A stretch of DNA of 43,637 nucleotides from a filamentous cyanobacterium Phorm 6 (GTDB taxonomy: Bacteria; Cyanobacteriota; Cyanobacteriia; Cyanobacteriales; Microcoleaceae). Position 1 is the first letter of the stretch. Each line of letters begins with the position of its first letter. The position numbers were made by a program, and so were the translations under genes. The stretch is from contig PVWI01000008.1 of assembly GCA_003003725.1 (NCBI GenBank), positions 1 through 43,637 on the forward strand. The letters are read 5' to 3'. Below are positions 41,523-43,637 of this stretch, piece after piece. The notes below the pieces were generated by a model. It ran no database searches and was not told the DNA's origin. It saw only the letters and a list, made by a program, of their open reading frames with translations.

Positions 41523-41697
41523 AACACCTACGCGCTGCTCTTGTCTTTACCCCTGTCCCATAAATTAATATTGAGGCCTCAGACTTAATCGCAGCCTGCC
41601 TCCGATTGACCGTCGCCTCTTTCAGCTCCTTTTTCACCAGAGCTTGCTTGTACTGGATGACGAGAGCGATCGCACGCTTGTGTGTCCAACTGAAGAA
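41523..41697 (-). pseudogene. Remnant of a tyrosine recombinase N-terminal domain
   Basis: The minus-strand frame reads WTHKRAIALVIQYKQALVKK, then ELKEATVNRRQAAIKS, matching the core-binding domain of XerC/XerD-type recombinases (ending normally as NRRLAAIKSL). The frame continues into unrelated sequence after this. No catalytic domain is left. Confidence 0.5.
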
Positions 41698-41716
41698 ACT
41701 GAGAAAGTGACATACT

Positions 41717-41749
41717 CCTACATTAAGCTGAGTACAGCTATAATGTAGG
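41717..41749. repeat. Right-end hairpin of the TnpB element
   Basis: CCTACATTA and TAATGTAGG enclose a loop that is itself AGCT...AGCT. It overlaps the tnpB stop codon, as the end structures of IS200/IS605 elements do. Confidence 0.6.
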
Positions 41750-42949
41750 CTTCTCAGCGACTCCAGCTATTGCTTCGGACATTAACTGAGCTTTAAAGAC
41801 GGGATGACCCACCGCCCTATTTTTGATTACGATAGCTGCATTGTGATCACGGTCAAGACTACATCCACAATTTGGGCAGTCGTGCCATCTTTCATGCAAC
41901 TTTTTAGGTACTTTTTCACCGCAATTAGAGCAATCTTGTGAAGAGTTATAAGCACTTACTGGAATCACCAACAAACCAGCATTTACAGCTTTGTTTATTA
42001 GAATCGACAGAAAGCTTGACCACCCAGCATCCAACACAGATTTAGCCAATCTTGTACGAGCAAGTCCCTTGACATTCAAGTCTTCAACTGCAACAACCTC
42101 ATATTTTTTCAAGAGATTGTTAGCAGTTTTGAAATGAAAGTCTTTACGTTTGTCGGCTACTTTCTTGTGACACTTCCCCAGTTGCTTAACTGCTTTGTGT
42201 CTCCGGCTGCTACCTTTTTTACGGCGCGAGACTCGCTTCTGAATAGTCCGCAGGCGTTTTTGAGCTTTGCGGTAATGCTGAGGAATCGCCACCGTCTCCC
42301 CTTCTGATGTTGTCAAAAAATCCTTCAACCCCATATCAATACCAGCAATTTTTTGAGGATTAAAATCTGGTTTAATTTCCGGGACTGTCGAGTCTTCCAA
42401 GCTGAGAGTTGCATAGTAACCATCAGCTTTTTTGGTGACAGAGACGGTTTTGATTTTAAATCCATCAGGTATTGAACGGTGCAAAATAACTTTGACTTTT
42501 CCGAACATCGGCAAGTTAATTAAGTTATTTTGCAAGCAGCCGTCTTTAACTTGAGGGTAAGTGAACGTGCGGTAACGACTACGCGGCTTGAATCTAGGTC
42601 TACCGCTGCGTTTCCCGTTGCTATCACCTTTCAGGAAACGATCAAAAGTTACCTTAACTCGCTTAACTACATCTTGAAGAACTTGAGAGTAAACTCCGGC
42701 ATACCAAGGATGAGTTTTCTTGAGTTGAGGTAACGTCTTTTTCTGGCTGTAATAGTCGGGATTTTCCCGCAGTTCGGGTAAGTGGCAAACTAGCGGACAC
42801 GCATTGATGGGAGAACGATTTTGTTCGTACCAATTAAATCGATCTGCCAACAAATAGTTGTACTGAGCGCACAGCAGAGACAGCCATCTGTCAATCTCAG
42901 TGGCTTGCAACTTTGTTGGACGTAATCGATACTGGTAAGAAGTTCTCAT
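41738..42949 (-). CDS. tnpB: TnpB, canonical RNA-guided nuclease of an IS891/IS1341-type element
   Basis: The 403-residue protein has an intact RuvC: D205 in [11 protein letters not shown]289 in VVAVEDLNV and D368 in LDRDHNAA. The zinc ribbon is complete (C340, C343, C358, C361). The N terminus ([20 protein letters not shown]) is the usual OrfB helix-turn-helix. TnpB cuts DNA guided by an RNA made from the element's right end. There is no tnpA. The downstream hairpin marks the right end. It contrasts with the rearranged TnpB at 8079. Confidence 0.9.
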   Translation of the reverse strand: MRTSYQYRLRPTKLQATEIDRWLSLLCAQYNYLLADRFNWYEQNRSPINACPLVCHLPELRENPDYYSQKKTLPQLKKTHPWYAGVYSQVLQDVVKRVKVTFDRFLKGDSNGKRSGRPRFKPRSRYRTFTYPQVKDGCLQNNLINLPMFGKVKVILHRSIPDGFKIKTVSVTKKADGYYATLSLEDSTVPEIKPDFNPQKIAGIDMGLKDFLTTSEGETVAIPQHYRKAQKRLRTIQKRVSRRKKGSSRRHKAVKQLGKCHKKVADKRKDFHFKTANNLLKKYEVVAVEDLNVKGLARTRLAKSVLDAGWSSFLSILINKAVNAGLLVIPVSAYNSSQDCSNCGEKVPKKLHERWHDCPNCGCSLDRDHNAAIVIKNRAVGHPVFKAQLMSEAIAGVAEKPTL

Positions 42950-43125
42950 TGAGTAGTAAATGTTTGATTGCAGTCGCTACGCATCAATTAGTGTTAATGT
43001 ACCCGAATACGTTACTTGATGTCAAGTGCATGAGTGAATGTTTTATCCATAAAATAAGAGAGGTTTCTAGCCTTAATTGCTAGTATTTACCACCAAGTAT
43101 TGACACGTCGAAGAATTTGTTTGTC

Positions 43126-43239
43126 TCGTCATCCACCCGCTCACTGCTCAATGCTTGCGCCTGTGAGATTGCTCTTCGGGTGGAATCCTCACCTCACCGC
43201 GTCTTTCATCCCACACTAACCGAAGCGGTATAGTGTGGG
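43126..43239 (+). pseudogene. TnpB 3' remnant with IS end hairpin
   Basis: The frame NACACEIALRVESSPHRVFH, then PTLTEAV and a stop, resembles TnpB C-terminal tails. The stop region overlaps a strong hairpin, CCCACACTA/TAGTGTGGG with inner ACCG/CGGT (43210-43239). No nuclease part is left. The gaps at 42950-43125 and 43240-43412 hold no gene I can support. Confidence 0.45.
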
Positions 43240-43412
43240 GATTCCCGTCTGTTTAGCTAAAGTTGGTGGGGGTGGCTGTCCCATTACCACTACAAAGAAT
43301 TATTTTAAGCTCTTCTCAGAAGCTAACCAGGTATTGGTACTCGTGTGATCGCGCATTCATCGAGCGCCTTAATATCTTGGTCGAAGCCTAAGTCAAAAGT
43401 AACATTAGATGG

Positions 43413-43637
43413 TATGGTCGCATCTATGAGCTCGGCAGCGGCAGGCTGGAGGTTTACAACCTGAACAATAGGTTTTACCAGCAGTGGGTTCCGAACTCGC
43501 GTGGCCCTGCATGCGATCGGGCCAATCGGCGTAGAGTTAGGACTGCGACAGGGCAGCTATCAAAACCAGACAATGCTATGGCTGCGGTGGTGGGACACCG
43601 AGGGCAATTTGCTGCTGACAGGTGCAGAACGAGCCTC
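43413..43637 (+). pseudogene. Uma2 family fragment, frameshifted, cut by the window edge
   Basis: The frame YGRIYELGSGRLEVYNLNNR runs to PNSRG; it then shifts near 43510 and continues as IGVELGLRQGSYQNQ and LWLRWWDTEGNLLLTGAERA to the last base. This is the C-terminal part of an Uma2 protein of the larger, coiled-tail type. The start is missing. The remainder of the gene lies beyond the window. Confidence 0.6.

Noticed and set aside
1-43637. tRNA and rRNA genes
   Set aside because: I saw no cloverleaf with a TTCGANTC-type arm in a credible context and no rRNA sequence.

Overview
The window looks like DNA from a filamentous cyanobacterium. The octamer GCGATCGC (HIP1) is scattered throughout, there are many cyanobacterial dispersed palindromes of the GGGGCGGGTT and GTAGGTTGGGT type, and the gene families (Uma2 nucleases, TPR-glycosyltransferases, RTX proteins, FAAL enzymes, many TnpB relics) fit that group. 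The genus is not determinable from the sequence alone, and I cannot tell whether the molecule is a chromosome or a plasmid.

Region 1 (1-14.5 kb) is a plasmid-like or island-like accessory region. It holds a primase-helicase replication protein running off the left edge, an Uma2 nuclease, an IscB RNA-guided nuclease with its upstream omega-RNA region, a decayed helicase-type gene followed by 20-bp tandem repeats, a Fic AMP-transferase behind a perfect 15-bp inverted repeat, an internally deleted IS200/IS605 element, a TnpB lacking the usual RuvC-II glutamate, a ParA plus small partner partition operon, a tyrosine recombinase, several TnpB fragments, and a two-gene cassette that resembles an orphan toxin-immunity pair.

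Region 2 (15.3-41.5 kb) is the main interest: a dense cluster of large multidomain proteins. In order: an RTX calcium-binding protein; a 1728-residue TPR-GT61-TPR protein; a TPR-sulfotransferase; then on the minus strand a methyltransferase, a PhyH-type dioxygenase with a long coiled coil, a GT4-methyltransferase fusion and a GT4-GT2 fusion; then a broken copy of a fatty acyl-AMP ligase start, an Uma2 gene, an intact FAAL-ACP-thioesterase protein; and finally a 1294-residue protein joining a PhyH-like oxygenase, a UbiA prenyltransferase, an alpha/alpha-barrel terpene-cyclase-like domain with a DLDD motif, a coiled coil and TPRs, followed by a second TPR-sulfotransferase. Repeated modules tie these genes together: two [TPR protein ending PRIF]-[TPR-sulfotransferase] pairs, a DEFYDRY/GQKPEGVK module in both PhyH proteins, and a SQSQxWM..QDEL coiled-coil entry in two others. 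I infer a pathway making a glycosylated, sulfated, possibly acylated and prenylated surface molecule; the product is unknown.

Region 3 (41.5-43.6 kb) is again mobile: a recombinase relic, an intact canonical TnpB, a TnpB 3' relic with its terminal hairpin, and a frameshifted Uma2 fragment running off the right edge.

A recurring theme is coding sequence interrupted in frame by dispersed repeats (in the GT61 gene, the GT4-GT2 gene and the FAAL gene), always in linkers or near termini.
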